Source: Acidocella sp. 35-58-6 (GTDB lineage: Bacteria; Pseudomonadota; Alphaproteobacteria; Acetobacterales; Acetobacteraceae). Taken from it: a DNA stretch of 15,142 nucleotides. Each line of letters starts with the position of its first letter. Position 1 is the stretch's first letter. The stretch spans positions 1 to 15,142 of the forward strand of contig NCFD01000005.1 in the NCBI GenBank assembly GCA_002281005.1, in the 5' to 3' direction. The translations under genes were made by a program, and so were the position numbers. Below, piece after piece: positions 12,717-15,142 of the stretch. Below the pieces are notes generated by a model. The model was not told where the DNA came from. It searched no databases and worked only from the letters and a program-made list of their open reading frames with translations.

Positions 12717-13070
12717 ATGCGGGCATGTTGTGATCATCCGGGTTCCGAACGCCGGCCCGGCCGGCGGCGTCTACTGACCAGCCGCGTGGCGATCATCGGC
12801 GGCCTTGCGCTCGCCGCTGGCGGTGGTCTCGCCGTCGGCGGTTGGGGCTGGCTGGTGGCCGCCGGTTTCGCGCCCGTCATCCTGGCGGTCCTGCCCTGCG
12901 CTGCCACATGCGGCCTCGGACTCTGCGTGCTGGGCATGAGCGGCAGGTCAAATTCGAATCCCACGCCCGCCCGCCCCGGGAATAGCGACGACATGATTCA
13001 CGGGGGCGATCCTGGGCCGTCGTCTGCCACTCCATCACTCAGCCACCGGCAAAGCCCAAATGCCATTTGA
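12717..13070 (+). CDS. Small Cys-rich two-helix membrane protein in merT position
   Basis: A 117-residue protein, first gene after the mer promoter. ATG 12717 has GAAGGAG 9 bases upstream; an in-frame ATG at 12693 would lie almost at the transcript start. An N-terminal pair of cysteines (MRACCDHP) precedes a basic stretch and then two hydrophobic segments (about residues 23-45 and 47-72). The second contains LPCAATCGLGLCVLG, that is three cysteines in PCxxxCxxxxxC spacing within the membrane. The tail (75-117) is polar and Pro/Ser-rich. MerT, MerC and MerF also combine membrane helices with cysteine pairs, but this protein does not line up with any of them by eye. Position and cysteines suggest mercury uptake or transfer to MerA. 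Function is inferred; the family is not recognised. Confidence 0.7.
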   Translation: MRACCDHPGSERRPGRRRLLTSRVAIIGGLALAAGGGLAVGGWGWLVAAGFAPVILAVLPCAATCGLGLCVLGMSGRSNSNPTPARPGNSDDMIHGGDPGPSSATPSLSHRQSPNAI

Positions 13071-13079
13071 GACCTTTGA

Positions 13080-14750
<1,671 letters not shown>

Positions 14751-14751
14751 A

Positions 14752-14768
14752 CGGGACGCAGGGTCCCG
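14752..14768 (+). promoter_or_regulatory. Short hairpin after merA
   Basis: CGGGAC (14752-14757), loop GCAGG, and GTCCCG (14763-14768) form a 6-bp stem right after the merA stop. No T-run follows and the next gene starts 47 bp on in the same direction, so it may be an mRNA end-protecting or processing structure inside the operon. Confidence 0.35.
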
Positions 14769-14815
14769 GCAGGCCGGCGCGAGCAAGGATTCATGAACAT
14801 GAAAGGAAAACACCA

Positions 14816-15142
14816 ATGACAAGACCCAACGCCTCACATGGAACGGCTTTGCTTGCCAGCGTGGTCTTTCTCGGTCTCGCCTCGGCGACCGCGATGGCCG
14901 CGCCCTCAGGCAAGATGGGACCAACCAACGCGCCGGCACCACAAAACATGGTAGCAACCAATGCGCCATTCACCGTTGACGGAAAGAACGTCGAGCTGAA
15001 AACCTATCTGGGCCATCCGCTCGTGGTCTGGCAGGTCACCACCTGGCCCGAAGTAATGAAACGTCCAAATTTCCCACATAAGCGGACAAATGCGGAACAT
15101 CACGCGGCCTGGTTGAGTTCCGCGGGGGCTGGTCTGAGCGGC
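14816..15142 (+). CDS. Exported thioredoxin-like protein of the mer operon, interrupted; open to window edge
   Basis: ATG 14816 has AAGGAA about 8 bases upstream. Residues 1-28 form a signal peptide (hydrophobic LLASVVFLGLASATAMA, probable cleavage near AMA-A). The mature part reads TNAPFTVDGKNVELKTYLGH and PLVVWQVTTW, the first strands of a TlpA/thioredoxin-like fold, where a CxxC motif should follow the Trp. Instead, after 15046 the frame continues PEVMKRPNFPHKRT with no sign of the fold. I recall related proteins in mer cassettes continuing with Cys-Gly-Ser-Cys, but this is memory, not a search. The gene is therefore probably cut after about 77 codons, with the rest of the frame accidental. 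In its intact form it would act in the periplasm in thiol redox or mercury handling. It is the last mer-cassette gene seen. Confidence 0.65.
   Translation, partial: MTRPNASHGTALLASVVFLGLASATAMAAPSGKMGPTNAPAPQNMVATNAPFTVDGKNVELKTYLGHPLVVWQVTTWPEVMKRPNFPHKRTNAEHHAAWLSSAGAGLSG
15047..15142. mobile_element. Possible end of a second inserted element
   Basis: From 15047 the sequence leaves the thioredoxin-like frame. The first part is AT-richer and contains GTCC...GGAC as an inverted pair, as in insertion-sequence ends. On the minus strand a frame enters from the right edge and stops at 15100-15102 (PLRPAPAELNQAA), as would the end of a transposase gene. Too little is visible to name a family, and a plain deletion junction is possible. 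Confidence 0.35.

Overview
The window looks like part of a plasmid from a GC-rich alphaproteobacterium, with a mercury-resistance Tn3-family transposon inserted in it. I infer an acetic-acid or acidophile lineage (Acetobacteraceae, Acidiphilium/Acidocella-like) from the backbone gene types; nothing in the sequence proves it. No rRNA, tRNA or CRISPR array was seen.

Layout. (1) 1-3199, transfer module: a MobA/MobL (MOBQ) relaxase on the minus strand runs off the left edge. An R1162/RSF1010-like oriT lies just upstream of it. Divergently transcribed are a small TraD-like relaxosome protein and a TraG/VirD4 coupling ATPase. (2) 3227-3450: a small plasmid gene broken by one missing base. (3) 3664-4075, replication origin: a strongly folded palindromic element, a perfect DnaA box, an AT-rich stretch, a perfect IHF consensus, four iterons at exactly 22-bp spacing and one distant iteron. 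A VOC/glyoxalase-fold gene sits between this origin and its initiator gene repA (Rep_3 family). The repA promoter is placed so that the mRNA would start at or next to the start codon. (4) 5471-7024, maintenance: parA and a ribbon-helix-helix parG-like gene, followed by a GIY-YIG nuclease gene, with AT-rich repeated motifs before, inside and after the cassette. (5) 7042-8390: a NYN-domain protein with its own promoter and leader hairpin, facing a WGR-domain gene in which TGA replaces the Trp codon of the WGR signature. The WGR gene overlaps the 3' fragment of a serine resolvase gene.

(6) 8391 to the right edge: a Tn3-family transposon whose 38-bp left inverted repeat interrupts that resolvase gene. 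It carries tnpA, a short res region, divergent tnpR and an atypical mer cassette: merR, a divergent MerR-type promoter with a 19-bp spacer, a Cys-rich two-helix membrane protein in the place of merT/merP, merA with an N-terminal metal-binding domain, and a secreted thioredoxin-like protein. The thioredoxin-like gene departs from its expected sequence exactly where the CxxC motif should begin, which suggests that another element has entered it. The transposon's right end is not in the window.

How the parts work together: oriT, relaxase, TraD-like protein and TraG would mobilise the plasmid using another element's mating pore. Iterons, RepA, DnaA and IHF would start replication. ParA/ParG and the now-broken resolvase would provide stability, and the mer cassette would give mercury reduction under MerR control. 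Several single-base or insertion lesions (frameshift, TGA, cut resolvase, cut thioredoxin) suggest recent decay of accessory genes.
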